From: Blastomonas fulva | GTDB taxonomy: Bacteria > Pseudomonadota > Alphaproteobacteria > Sphingomonadales > Sphingomonadaceae | Assembly: GCF_003431825.1 (NCBI RefSeq) | Contig: NZ_CP020084.1 | Span: forward strand, 1 to 64,000 | Direction of reading: 5' to 3' | Length of the DNA stretch: 64,000 bases | Part shown: positions 1 through 7,721 of the stretch, piece by piece | Layout of the letters: each line of letters begins with the position of its first letter | Position numbering within the stretch: the first letter of the stretch is position 1 | Made by a program: the position numbers and the translations under genes | The notes under the pieces: model-generated | Seen by the model: only the letters and a program-made list of their open reading frames with translations | Databases searched by the model: none | Told to the model about the DNA's origin: nothing

Positions 1-1230
1 AGGTTCGGGCAGGAAGCGGAAAACATTCGCATTGGCGATGAAGGTAGTCCGGATCGACTCTGCCATTTTGGCAGCGGCGGGTGACATCATCGGCCCTGCA
101 ATCGTGCCTTCAAGTTGAGCATGGATCGTCTTCAGATCCGACTGCATCAGGAAGTAGGAAAGCGCGCCATTTGAGCGCACGCCCATCTTGATCATCTTGA
201 CGCACATCTCGACGAACAGGGTGCGTGCCGATTTCTGCCAGAAGTCATCTTCCGCGCTGTGACCGCTCGGAACCAGCGCCGTCGCAGCGCTCATGAATTC
301 GGCGTAGTTGTCGCAGTCGTTGAAGATCGACCATGGCACGCAGCGCCGGTCCATCGGATTGAGGATGATGTCCGTCTCGGCATCATAGAAGCTCTCGACG
401 AAGGTGCCGGTCAAATCGAAGATGACGCAGCGATGACCGCGTTCACGCGCTTGCGTGACGATCTTCTTCAGCTCGGTTGTCTTGCCGGCGCCGGTCGTCC
501 CGATGAACATCGCATGGCTCTGCTCAAGGCGCCAGGGAACCGGCACACCTGCGAGACGGTAAGGCGCATGCAGACCTGCCCGGACACGGTCCTTCAATGG
601 CTCTTCGAGGATCTTGTCGGGGTCCACTGCCGGCGTGCGCTTGCGGCACTCGCTGACATGCGCTTTCCAGTTATGGCTGGTGATGGCTTGGACCAGTTCG
701 CTGTGTGTCACAAGCACGGCACCGCGCTCGTGCCGCTCGGTCAGAATGTCGGTGCCGCGCCGTTTCGAAAAATCGACAAACCAGACGGTCAGAGGCACAC
801 AGATAAAGGCTGCACCGAGACCTGCGGAAATGCTGACCTGCACGGCCTTGGCCCAAGCCCTTTCCACGGCAGGATGATAGGGCACCATCGACATAGTGCC
901 TTGCACCATCTGACCCGACGGAAGCGTCAGGTTTACAGGCTTGTTCGGATTGAGCTGCACCCATCCCCAGACCTCGGCGTAGAGCTTCATCAACACGAGC
1001 TGCACCTCGTGGTTTTTGAAGGTCAGACTGACGAGGATGCACAGCAGTACAACGGCGGTTCCAATCCAGACGTAGAGGGGCATTCTGATGCCCGCCCAGG
1101 TCATCAGGATTTCGTGGTGGAACAGCTGCGACCCGCGCGTGAAATTGCCTGCGTTCCGCTTCACTTTTCCGCGCGCGGAAGCGTGGGTGAGAGTGGCAGC
1201 TTTTTTGCTGAAGCGGATGTCTTCAGCCAT
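1..1230 (-). CDS. traD: Type IV conjugative coupling protein TraD, N-terminal part (cut by the left edge)
   Basis: Coupling ATPase that links the relaxosome to the type IV secretion channel at the inner membrane. The first 410 residues are visible. A hydrophobic segment lies near residues 38-60 and a second near 115-135, the usual two N-terminal helices. A Walker A motif GTTGAGK follows at about residues 244-250, coded at 501-481. The text after it (VIFDLTGTFVESFYD, then DRRCVPWSIFND) matches the F/TraD type of VirD4-like proteins. Start ATG at 1230 overlaps the stop of the upstream regulator by 8 bases, so the two are probably co-translated. The rest of the motor domain lies outside the window. 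Family assignment is firm; the subgroup is an inference. Confidence 0.9.
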   Translation of the reverse strand, partial: MAEDIRFSKKAATLTHASARGKVKRNAGNFTRGSQLFHHEILMTWAGIRMPLYVWIGTAVVLLCILVSLTFKNHEVQLVLMKLYAEVWGWVQLNPNKPVNLTLPSGQMVQGTMSMVPYHPAVERAWAKAVQVSISAGLGAAFICVPLTVWFVDFSKRRGTDILTERHERGAVLVTHSELVQAITSHNWKAHVSECRKRTPAVDPDKILEEPLKDRVRAGLHAPYRLAGVPVPWRLEQSHAMFIGTTGAGKTTELKKIVTQARERGHRCVIFDLTGTFVESFYDAETDIILNPMDRRCVPWSIFNDCDNYAEFMSAATALVPSGHSAEDDFWQKSARTLFVEMCVKMIKMGVRSNGALSYFLMQSDLKTIHAQLEGTIAGPMMSPAAAKMAESIRTTFIANANVFRFLPEP

Positions 1231-1522
1231 GATGTTCTCGAACGTTGGAGAGCGCCTGAGCGATCAGGTGTTCAGCATCAGCCGGATACTGTTCCTGAAC
1301 GATGAGCGAGAGCGCAAGCTGGGTATGCTCGAGGATCGTGACAGCCCGCTCGGCATTGAGCGATAATCCCGCCTTCAGGAGAGGAATGCCCACTTCAAGG
1401 GCAATGCGGATGGCTTCAGACCGCGATACACCGCGGCTTGCGGCAAGTTGATCGACGACGTCGATCATCCTTGGGCTGAGCGTTACACCGACGCTCTGGA
1501 ACTGTTTCTTTTCCACTACCAC
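1223..1522 (-). CDS. Ribbon-helix-helix DNA-binding protein upstream of traD
   Basis: A 99-residue protein. The segment VGVTLSPRMIDVVDQLAASR followed by GVSRSEAIRIALEVG is a typical ribbon-helix-helix (CopG/MetJ-type) fold: a short beta strand, a helix, a turn and a second helix. The rest is a helical tail that could be a dimer or partner-binding region. It directly precedes traD with an 8-base overlap and shares its promoter, so it is either an autoregulator of the transfer genes or a small relaxosome accessory protein. A good minus-strand promoter with an inverted repeat lies just upstream at 1558-1619 and is the obvious site for self-control. Confidence 0.8.
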   Translation of the reverse strand: MVVEKKQFQSVGVTLSPRMIDVVDQLAASRGVSRSEAIRIALEVGIPLLKAGLSLNAERAVTILEHTQLALSLIVQEQYPADAEHLIAQALSNVREHHG

Positions 1523-1557
1523 ACCTTTTCAGGCGTGGTTCGTCTATCGCAGGTTGA

Positions 1558-1619
1558 AGTATATAGCGCTGCATCGTGCTTGCCAAGAGCGTCGGCGATG
1601 CAGCCCGGTGCAGCGCTAT
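1558..1619 (-). promoter_or_regulatory. Promoter and inverted-repeat operator of the RHH-traD operon
   Basis: On the minus strand a -35 box TTGGCA (1586-1581) and a -10 box TATACT (1563-1558) are separated by exactly 17 bases; each differs from consensus at one position. An 11-bp perfect inverted repeat (ATAGCGCTGCA at 1563-1573, TGCAGCGCTAT at 1609-1619) has one arm inside the -35/-10 spacer. This layout fits repression by the ribbon-helix-helix protein encoded just downstream; the regulator is inferred. Confidence 0.6.
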
Positions 1620-2066
1620 GGCATTGGTTTTTCTATGCTTTATTGAAGCCTTGAGCATCCTGCAGCCGACTGCACCGCCCGAATTGCGAGCAAGATTTCA
1701 GCTAACCAATTGTGAAGTATGCAGAATGTCGCTGCATCAGCCTACCGCGCAGCGGTGTACGGTGTGCAAAAAATCAGGAACTTGCGCCCTGTGCCAGGTC
1801 CATTGCCGTTGGGGGATCACTCGCCCAGGTGGTTCTCCAGTGGGATTGCGCGAGCGAGCCTGACTCGCGAACTCACCGCAGGCGTTATGTCCGCCTACAG
1901 CGGGAGCTGTGGGACGACAATGGCTCTTGGTTTGGCCGTGGCGATGGCTCAAGCAGGCCATGCTCCGCGACGAAGTGGCGCGAGAGCAGCAAGCAAAAAA
2001 TGCCTCGAACAGACCCTGCGATTGGTGCATCTTCGCATGGTCTTTCAAGGCTTGGAGGAATGCGCA
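1620..2066. other. Stretch without a convincing gene
   Basis: Several open frames cross this stretch on both strands, but none has a good ribosome binding site, a family signature or natural composition. It separates the leftward traD operon from the rightward small coiled-coil gene and probably holds that gene's promoter. Confidence 0.5.
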
Positions 2067-2291
2067 ATGGTGTCGAAACTTGAACGCGAACGGTCTGCCC
2101 TAGCAGCAGCGGAAAAGGAGCTGGAAGAGCGCAGGCAGAAGCTCGCAGAGCTTGAGCGTGAGGAAGCAGAGCGAGAGCTAAATCGGCTGATCAAAAAGGT
2201 CGGTCAGGATACGGCGATTGCCCTTCTGGAGCTGGCCGTTAAGGTGAAGCCAAAGGTGGCGATTTCTGCCCTCGAGAAGCTTAGCGGGTGA
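2067..2291 (+). CDS. Small coiled-coil protein, 74 residues
   Basis: The start is set by a strong GGAGGA site 7 bases before ATG at 2067, although the frame is open further upstream. The first 45 residues are highly charged and helical, with a repeating Glu/Arg/Leu pattern (LEERRQKLAELEREEAEREL) typical of a coiled coil. The second half is a hydrophobic helix pair. It resembles in general form the small accessory proteins found near conjugation genes, but no family is recognised. It reads away from traD. The protein is likely real; its function is unknown. Confidence 0.6.
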   Translation: MVSKLERERSALAAAEKELEERRQKLAELEREEAERELNRLIKKVGQDTAIALLELAVKVKPKVAISALEKLSG

Positions 2292-2339
2292 GGTCTGGTT
2301 TTTGTCGAGTTGGGCGGCGATGACCACCGCCCTGTCTCG

Positions 2340-2591
2340 TCAGAATTCATCGGCCATTTTCCCGGTGGCGGTGTAGACGATCTGGTCGATCAGATGCATC
2401 GGAAGCTCGCCATAGTCTCCCTCCTCGATGAGGATGTACCCGTCCCGGGTCTCGACGACATGGACGTCGAAGAATGTGTGGTATGAGCGCCGCTCAGCTT
2501 CCAGCGTTTTTTCATCAAGGGCGATGATGTTGGGGTTGATCTGACGAAGCACTGAAACGTCGTCTTCGTAGCTTTCCGTTGTGTAGCACAT
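2340..2591 (-). CDS. Hypothetical plasmid protein, 83 residues
   Basis: ATG at 2591 is chosen because AGGAGG lies 9 bases upstream; the frame extends further but without a site. The protein is acidic, begins MCYTTESYEDDVSVLRQINP and has a central beta-rich stretch (FFDVHVVETRDGYILIEEGD). No family is recognised. Its leader carries the 13-base block CGGCTCGTCCGCC (2614-2626) as part of a hairpin, and the same block stands in the ssb leader, so the gene belongs to the group of minus-strand plasmid accessory genes with a common expression plan. Confidence 0.6.
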   Translation of the reverse strand: MCYTTESYEDDVSVLRQINPNIIALDEKTLEAERRSYHTFFDVHVVETRDGYILIEEGDYGELPMHLIDQIVYTATGKMADEF

Positions 2592-2611
2592 GACCTTGCC
2601 TCCTGGCGCTT

Positions 2612-2626
2612 GGCGGCTCGTCCGCC
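2612..2626 (-). promoter_or_regulatory. Leader hairpin shared with ssb
   Basis: In the minus-strand transcript GGCGG and CCGCC can pair across a five-base loop (ACGAG), ten bases before the AGGAGG of the next gene. Thirteen bases (2614-2626) recur exactly in the ssb leader at 10503-10515, which argues for a common regulatory element. Confidence 0.45.
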
Positions 2627-2885
2627 ATGCCATGAAACAGCGCCCCGTCAGTGTGCTGGTCACCGGAGCGAAGCGTGGGCTTGACCGCTAATTTTTCGAT
2701 GGTGCGGAAGCCGGCGCAGCACGGCTTCTCGGTCGGGAAATTAGTGGTTGACCAGTATGCTGGCGGGGTGCTCATGGCGATGGTGGTGGACGGGCCTGCG
2801 GCAGGAGGCATGCGTTGCCAGCGACTTCGCGAAAGCTATGCTCTGGAGCGTGGCTGTTCGGAAATGGCGTAAACCCGGCGGCATG

Positions 2886-2923
2886 AAAAAAGGGCGCCGC
2901 GGCAGCGTGCCGGGCACCCTTTT
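2886..2923 (-). terminator. Intrinsic terminator after the 3025-3588 gene
   Basis: The minus-strand transcript forms an 11-bp stem, AAAAGGGTGCC against GGCGCCCTTTT with one G-U or mismatch position, followed by a run of six U at 2891-2886. It lies about 100 bases past the stop codon of the gene at 3025-3588. Confidence 0.75.
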
Positions 2924-3024
2924 CCACCTCGATCCTGCAGGAGGCTGTTTGCAGATCGAGCGTTAGATTTGGCGACGAGTTCCGCCGATTCCTGGCTGCT
3001 CGTGAACTGGTGGCTGGGTCGTCA

Positions 3025-3588
3025 TTAGCTCCATTCGAGCAGCGGATGTTGCTCTCCACAATCGGTGGCGGCCATAAGCGCGAGGCTTTCGAAGAGCGGG
3101 GTGATTCCTGCCTTGACGAAAGCCGCGTAAGTCCGGTGATCCTCGAGCGCTGTCGCAAGCTTCTGCAGGGACAATTGGCCAGACTCATTTGCATGACGGC
3201 CAAGAGAGGTGAGCACCTTTGCCGCAAGGTCGCTGCTCATTGTGATGTCACCTATCAGAGCGATGTGCTTGCTCACCCGCATCGTGATCGGCGCATCGCA
3301 TTGCAGGTGCTCGATCCGCAGCATTCGTCCAAGAAACTGCGCTTCCTCGACGATCGCGATCATCTCCGGACGATGGTCGAAGCATGATGCGAACTCGGCG
3401 ATCGCAAGCGCGTTGGCATTGATCTCGAAGTTCAGGGGCGCGGCCAGAAATTCGCCTGGATCTGCATCGATTGTACTGTTGGCGGTGTGCAGTCTGCGCA
3501 TCAGCGCGGCGAGCTCTTGCGGGCGAATCTGAGCCGGTTCCGAATGGAGCCTTGTCTCGATATCCTTGACGCGGAATGTGACGAGCAT
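3025..3588 (-). CDS. Hypothetical protein, 187 residues
   Basis: ATG at 3588 follows a clear AGGAGG (GACAGGAGGCAAAG before the start); the longer open frame has no comparable site. The protein begins MLVTFRVKDIETRLHSEPAQ and is rich in Ala and Leu, with a probably helical C-terminal half ending LLEWS. No motif or family is recognised. A polypurine leader precedes it and an intrinsic terminator follows it, so it is probably a single-gene transcription unit of the accessory block. Confidence 0.6.
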   Translation of the reverse strand: MLVTFRVKDIETRLHSEPAQIRPQELAALMRRLHTANSTIDADPGEFLAAPLNFEINANALAIAEFASCFDHRPEMIAIVEEAQFLGRMLRIEHLQCDAPITMRVSKHIALIGDITMSSDLAAKVLTSLGRHANESGQLSLQKLATALEDHRTYAAFVKAGITPLFESLALMAATDCGEQHPLLEWS

Positions 3589-3640
3589 CTTTGCCTCCTG
3601 TCGCTGCTCGTCTCCTCCATCCCCCTCTCCTTTCTCACTT
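3589..3640 (-). promoter_or_regulatory. Polypurine leader
   Basis: The minus strand reads GAAAGGAGAGGGGGATGG just before the Shine-Dalgarno site. Similar G-rich tracts (GGGAAGGGGGA type) stand in front of at least eight other genes of this window; see the leader finding. Confidence 0.45.
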
Positions 3641-3871
3641 CCTGAGCTTGTGGCTGAATGCCCACAAGGGGTTTGGTCCAGCCTGAGGATTGCCGGTCGG
3701 CCCATTGTCCGGATGCAGCCGCTGGCGTGGCAGCGATGCCCGCAAGATGCGAACCATCGGGCACGGGCAAGGCGCACCGGCCCAAGGTAAAAGCGCCGCT
3801 GATACATTCAGGGATCGCGATGCTCGCGGCAGCGGGCGAAGGGGGTTCGATGCCCCCAGAGCCCGCCTCTT

Positions 3872-3916
3872 GCGCAAAAGAAGAACGGAAGGCCCCGGCA
3901 TAAGCCGGAGCCTTCC
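3872..3916 (-). terminator. Intrinsic terminator after the SLOG gene
   Basis: GGAAGGCTCCGGC and GCCGGGGCCTTCC form a 13-bp stem with one mismatch and a four-base loop (3887-3916), starting 9 bases after the stop codon of the 3926-4918 gene. A U-rich tail (GTTCTTCTTTTG) follows on the minus strand. Confidence 0.75.
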
Positions 3917-3925
3917 GAAAAGCGC

Positions 3926-4918
3926 TCAGCCGAAGGTGCGCGAGCGCGTTTGCGCCTGATCGCTGATGCGGCGGATGTGCAGCGGCACGCCAGCCTGACG
4001 GAGGCGCTGTGCAAGGTTCGACTGGATGCCGGATCCTTCTCCGATGATCGCTTCAACCGGGTTCAGTTTGACGATGCTCTCGTTGCGCAGAAACGGAGCG
4101 CGGTTGCCGTGGCGCTGGTCGGGAACGAACAGGATTGTGTTGACCCCGTTCTGCTGCGCCCAAGCACCCGCCATGGCGTCGACGCCCTTGCGCATGCCGG
4201 TCGTGCCCAGGACCATGTTGGGGATCCGGGACTTAATGTCGTCGAGGATAGCCCAGATCATCGCAAAATCGTGCCAATCCTTCTGACCACCTGACACGAT
4301 AACCAGCGGGCCATCGGGCTGGAACTGCGCCCTGCGATCCTTGGCGCGTGCTGCGAGGAAATCGCGTGCCTGCACCTGGCTTGCGGTCACCCCATTCTTG
4401 CTGACTTGCGATCCCCGAGCGGCCGTGAAGGGGCGACCGGTTTCGACGCGGTAGACGTCTGCTGCATGATCGCGCATTGCCTCGAGCGCTTCGCGGCATC
4501 CTTGCAGGGTCTGGCAGAGCGCTTGTGTCTCCTCGAGCTCCACGGCGTAGATCTCCGAAGGATCAAAGTGGCGAGCGAGCTCACCCAGCTTCTTGGCGGC
4601 ATCGTCTTCGCGCCCCTCGGCCAGACGGGCGGTCATGTGAAACGAGTTGACCATCCCCCAGGCAAGCTGCTGCGCGAACTCCTCCATGCGGGTGTCCTTG
4701 AGGACATCGAAAATCGTTCCGATGGCCATTTCGACAGCGCGGCGCGCCATGTCGGGATCCGGCATTTCCGCTGCGATCGGTTCATCGATGATGCTGAGTT
4801 TGGCAAGATCGCTGTGCTCGACAAAGGCACCGTCGTAGGATTCGACGATACCGTCACGGCTGTCGGCGAGATTGATCCGTGCCTGAGCCAGATCTGCGAA
4901 CGAGTTGAAAACAGTCAT
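3926..4918 (-). CDS. DUF2493/SLOG-family (YspA-like) protein
   Basis: A 330-residue protein. Residues about 203-320 form a Rossmann-like SLOG domain: GPLVIVSGGQKDWHD, then LGTTGMRKGVDAMAGAWA, NTILFVPDQRHGNRAPF and AIIGEGSGIQSNLAQR. This matches DUF2493 proteins that are common on alphaproteobacterial plasmids and are thought to bind nucleotides or related ligands; no reaction is established. The first 200 residues are helical and specific to plasmid versions. ATG at 4918 follows GGAGG, itself next to a small hairpin (CGATTT/AAATCG, 4928-4942). The gene ends in its own terminator. The domain call is firm and the role is unknown. Confidence 0.75.
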   Translation of the reverse strand: MTVFNSFADLAQARINLADSRDGIVESYDGAFVEHSDLAKLSIIDEPIAAEMPDPDMARRAVEMAIGTIFDVLKDTRMEEFAQQLAWGMVNSFHMTARLAEGREDDAAKKLGELARHFDPSEIYAVELEETQALCQTLQGCREALEAMRDHAADVYRVETGRPFTAARGSQVSKNGVTASQVQARDFLAARAKDRRAQFQPDGPLVIVSGGQKDWHDFAMIWAILDDIKSRIPNMVLGTTGMRKGVDAMAGAWAQQNGVNTILFVPDQRHGNRAPFLRNESIVKLNPVEAIIGEGSGIQSNLAQRLRQAGVPLHIRRISDQAQTRSRTFG

Positions 4919-4927
4919 GATAGCCTC

Positions 4928-4942
4928 CGATTTTTGAAATCG
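4928..4942 (-). promoter_or_regulatory. Hairpin abutting the Shine-Dalgarno site of the SLOG gene
   Basis: A six-base stem CGATTT/AAATCG with a three-base loop lies immediately before GGAGG in the transcript. It is one of several small leader hairpins placed at the ribosome binding site in this block. Confidence 0.4.
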
Positions 4943-5454
4943 TCCCCACATTGGGAACAGCCAAAAACCCATCGGGCCGGACGAACCGTGTCAGGGACGG
5001 CGAGCTCGTCTCGCCGCCGCCATGGCGGGCGGGGGGAACCGATTTTCTGCGTGGTGGCTGGCGCGCAGCGACACGGCCCCCCGCTGAAAATTGGGGGGAC
5101 CGCGATCCTTGACTAAGGGGCGACCGCCGATAGGTTTCGGCAGGTGTTCCTGTGTGTGTGGAAGAGACGTTCCCGCCCCCGAGCAAGAGAGACGAAGGCA
5201 GGCCCGGTCAGGCGCATCAGCGCCACGCCGGGCCGCCCCTTCGGCCCTGCGCAGGGGTTACAGCGGGAACACCACCAATCTTGAGAGGCCGTTTGGCGGG
5301 GTTGGTCGGCAGGCGACGGACTGCCAGGGACGATGCCGCAAGGCCGGCAGCGCCGCCCCGCGGGCGGCGAAGGCAAGCACAGCGACAGCTTGAGCCGATC
5401 CTTGACCGCACGGAGGATGCCGAATGACCCGCCTGCGCGCCACGGCGCGCATTA
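4943..5454. other. GC-rich stretch without a convincing gene
   Basis: Overlapping frames on both strands are rich in Arg, Gly, Pro and Ala and have no ribosome sites or family features, so no gene is called. The stretch leads into the inverted-repeat cluster at 5455-5530 that I propose as a transfer origin. Confidence 0.45.
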
Positions 5455-5530
5455 CGGTCGGAAAGTTCCGACCGCGAACGCGTTCCTGACAAGGAAAGGC
5501 GCGTTCGCGGGTAAGGGGCGCTGCCCTGCC
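5455..5530 (+). other. Candidate origin of transfer (oriT)
   Basis: Two adjacent perfect inverted repeats lie here. CGGTCGGAA (5455-5463) pairs with TTCCGACCG (5466-5474). GCGAACGCG (5474-5482) pairs with CGCGTTCGC (5500-5508), and its loop holds a further TTCCT/AGGAA stem. The sequence directly after the second repeat, GGGTAAGGGGCGCTGCCCT (5509-5527), recalls the nic region of RSF1010-type origins, where an inverted repeat is followed by GGTAAGTGCGCCCT. The match is partial, no relaxase is visible in the window, and the coupling protein is F-like, so this is a proposal only. Confidence 0.35.
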
Positions 5531-5624
5531 CGGACGGGCGGCGGCGCCGGGGTGCGGCAGCGCAGCTCCCGCGTTCATCTAATGAGCCCATTGCCGGACC
5601 CCGCATTGGCGCTATGTTCGAGTG

Positions 5625-6110
5625 ATGGCCGTCTGGCAGTTCGTCATCAACCTGATCCCCGCCTCTGCGGCGCGTATCGCAGGGGTCGACGCTGCACGGA
5701 TGAGCCGCGCGCAGCTCGACGAGGTTGTTCTGGCGCTGCCAATCACAGAGGCGAAAGCGCTATTTGCGAAGCTCGACATGTTGCTGCCCGAGAAACCGCG
5801 ATCCTACACCGGTCTTCGGGTGTGGGGCGACGAACCTGCTGACGACATCCAGGTGAGCTTCGATGAGCAATTCATCGAAGAAATCCAGGTCCGCTTCGAT
5901 GTGGCAGATCTCTCTTTGCCGTTGATCGGCGGGGTCTGCGACCTCGCGCGGCGTTTCGACTGCGTCTTTGCAACGCCTGAAGGTGCGATCATCCAGCCAA
6001 GCAGGGAAGCTGTTATCAGGACGGTTCTCCAATCGGACGCAGCGCATTTCGTGCAAGACCCGCACGGCTTCATTGAAAGGGCGGTCCGTCTGGATCTGGA
6101 AGACCGATAG
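5625..6110 (+). CDS. Hypothetical protein, 161 residues
   Basis: It begins MAVWQFVINLIPASAAR from ATG at 5625 (a GTG lies immediately before). The protein is acidic, with probable mixed alpha/beta structure and a C-terminal segment (QPSREAVIRTVLQSDAAHFV) that is mostly helical. No family is recognised. The composition resembles small bacterial immunity or DUF-type cytosolic proteins, but nothing specific supports that. It stands alone, before the marR cargo operon and after the putative oriT. Confidence 0.55.
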   Translation: MAVWQFVINLIPASAARIAGVDAARMSRAQLDEVVLALPITEAKALFAKLDMLLPEKPRSYTGLRVWGDEPADDIQVSFDEQFIEEIQVRFDVADLSLPLIGGVCDLARRFDCVFATPEGAIIQPSREAVIRTVLQSDAAHFVQDPHGFIERAVRLDLEDR

Positions 6111-6145
6111 GGTCCGCACCCCGTGAGGAGCAGCACCGATACTTG

Positions 6146-6206
6146 AAGCGGACGGGCAGCTTTGCTTACTTTGCCGCTGAAAGCGGATATTCGCAAAGCG
6201 ACCCCG
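6146..6206 (+). repeat. Partial copy of a dispersed intergenic repeat
   Basis: The end CTGAAAGCGGATATTCGCAA followed by AGCGACCCC matches the right end of fuller copies at 51025-51144 and 52112-52234. Only that end is preserved here. Confidence 0.5.
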
Positions 6207-6251
6207 TTCCCGCCATCCACTGGCCTGTCATGAAGACGGATCGACATTCAG

Positions 6252-6277
6252 ATGTATATGCACTAGTGTGTATGCAT
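6252..6277. promoter_or_regulatory. Imperfect palindrome at the marR start, likely operator
   Basis: A 26-base near-palindrome centred on CACTAGTG runs into the start codon of the MarR gene at 6276. MarR proteins bind such palindromes and often repress their own operon, so this is the likely autoregulatory site. The overlap with the ATG suggests a very short or absent leader. Confidence 0.55.
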
Positions 6278-6695
6278 GGATCTTGATTGCACCTGTTTTC
6301 GCATAAGGCGGTTGTCCCGTCTGATCACCCAGCTCTACGATTCTGCAGTGCGGCCCTTGGGCTTGCGGATCACTCAGTTCAGCCTCTTGTCGGCTTTGCG
6401 TAACGAGGGGCCGATGAGCGTATCGGCTTTGGCAAATGGGCTTGGCACGGACACGACATCGATGTCGCGCGCGCTGGCAGCGGTGGCTTTGCGAGGGCTG
6501 GTCGTTTTAGAGGACGGAGCGGACAGACGTTCCAAATCCGTCTCGATCACCGCAGCCGGGGTTGATCTGCTGCGCGAGGCCGAACCGCATTGGCGCAAGG
6601 CACAACGGCAGATTGCCGAGGCGCTCGGGCCGGACGGGCAGCGCGATCTCGACCAGCAACTTGACGCATTATCACGCAAGATAGGGGGCTTATGA
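6276..6695 (+). CDS. MarR-family transcriptional regulator
   Basis: A 139-residue winged-helix regulator. The helix-turn-helix is around residues 46-75 (MSVSALANGLGTDTTSMSRA) and the wing carries the family signature DGADRRSKSVSITAAG. The N-terminal CTCFRIRRLSRLITQLYD helix is the usual dimer region. It is the first gene of a three-gene unit; its stop overlaps the start of the thioesterase gene by four bases (ATGA). A near-palindrome over its start is the probable operator. The ligand is unknown; the exporter in the operon suggests a small molecule or amino acid. Confidence 0.88.
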   Translation: MDLDCTCFRIRRLSRLITQLYDSAVRPLGLRITQFSLLSALRNEGPMSVSALANGLGTDTTSMSRALAAVALRGLVVLEDGADRRSKSVSITAAGVDLLREAEPHWRKAQRQIAEALGPDGQRDLDQQLDALSRKIGGL

Positions 6696-7084
6696 ACGCG
6701 CAGACCACCAGCTTTGCAGGCGATCTGGCTTTTGAGGCGACACTTGTATCACCCGGTGAGGCAAGCGGGACAATGCCGATCGGGCCGGGGCTGCTCAACC
6801 CTTTCGGCACGGTGCACGCTGGTGCCATGGTGTGGTTTGCTGATGTGGTTGCCACCACGCTCGCCTTGCAAGGCCAACGGCCTGAACCCGGCATGAAGGG
6901 GTTTCCCCTTGCAATCAACCTGTCGGCCAACCTGCTTTCCAACTCCCGCGAAGGCCACCTCCATGCCCGGGCGCGTTTCGTGAAACAGGGGCGACGGGTT
7001 TCGACGGTGAGCACCGAAGTCACATCCGACGATGGCAAGCTGCTGCTGGTTCTTACCACCACCCACGTGGCCGCAGAAGGATAA
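6692..7084 (+). CDS. PaaI-like hotdog-fold thioesterase
   Basis: A 130-residue hotdog domain. The catalytic-region signature NPFGTVHAGAMVWFADVVAT is clear, with the later strands LAINLSANLL and HARARFVKQGRRVSTVSTEV. Such proteins hydrolyse small acyl-CoA or aryl-acyl thioesters. It is translationally coupled to marR upstream and followed after 4 bases by a LysE-type exporter, so it may detoxify a compound that the exporter removes. A second thioesterase of the same superfamily occurs in the efflux operon at 33710-34123. The substrate is not predictable. Confidence 0.85.
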   Translation: MNAQTTSFAGDLAFEATLVSPGEASGTMPIGPGLLNPFGTVHAGAMVWFADVVATTLALQGQRPEPGMKGFPLAINLSANLLSNSREGHLHARARFVKQGRRVSTVSTEVTSDDGKLLLVLTTTHVAAEG

Positions 7085-7088
7085 GGCC

Positions 7089-7721
7089 ATGGTCGATCTT
7101 GCGCTGATGCCCGTATTTGCGACGGCGGTGTTCCTGCTGATGATCATTCCCGGCCCCGATATGGTGTTCGTGACCGCCAACGCGCTGGGCGGCGGCGTGC
7201 GTGCCGGCTTTGCCGCGATGCTGGGGGTAGCAAGCGGCGCCTACCTCCATGTCATCGCAGCGGCTGTGGGCATCTCGGCGATCTTGCAAACGTCTCAGGC
7301 GGCGTATGACATCGTCCGCATGGGCGGCGCTGCCTATCTGGCTTATCTCGGGGTGAAGTTCCTCAGGTCCACATCGTCGATCTCGGAGATTGCACCGGCA
7401 ATGCCGCGAGCCAATTGGGCGATCTATCGCCAAGGGGTGATCACCAACCTGCTCAACCCGAAGGCGGCCTTGTTCACGCTCTCATTCGTGCCGCAATTCG
7501 TATCGTCCGCGTCCGGCGCGGTATGGTCGCAAATGCTGATCCTTGGCGTGATCATCGTGACCATCATGATGGCGGTGGAATTGCCGATCATCCTTGCATC
7601 GGGACGGTTTTCGCGCTGGTTGGCCGGCAAATCGGGCGCAAGCAAGTGGCTCGACCGGGCAATCGGCGTGATGCTGTTGGGTCTCGCCGCTTACATCGCA
7701 GCGGAACGTAAGCCAATCTAG
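7089..7721 (+). CDS. LysE-family exporter
   Basis: A 210-residue membrane protein with about six hydrophobic segments. The N-terminal IIPGPDMVFVTANALGGGVR is the LysE/RhtB signature, and a second diagnostic segment GVITNLLNPKAALFTLSFVP lies near residues 115-135. The family exports amino acids or related small molecules. The ATG at 7089 lies 4 bases after the thioesterase stop and was preferred to an upstream in-frame ATG inside that gene. It completes the marR-thioesterase-exporter operon. Confidence 0.88.
   Translation: MVDLALMPVFATAVFLLMIIPGPDMVFVTANALGGGVRAGFAAMLGVASGAYLHVIAAAVGISAILQTSQAAYDIVRMGGAAYLAYLGVKFLRSTSSISEIAPAMPRANWAIYRQGVITNLLNPKAALFTLSFVPQFVSSASGAVWSQMLILGVIIVTIMMAVELPIILASGRFSRWLAGKSGASKWLDRAIGVMLLGLAAYIAAERKPI

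Noticed and set aside
259..1305. Plus-strand open frame over traD
   Set aside because: It is opposite the traD N terminus, which has transmembrane and Walker A features; the plus frame is His/Arg-rich without motifs.
1719..2066. N-terminal extension of the 2067 gene
   Set aside because: The extension lacks a ribosome site, whereas GGAGGA precedes ATG 2067.
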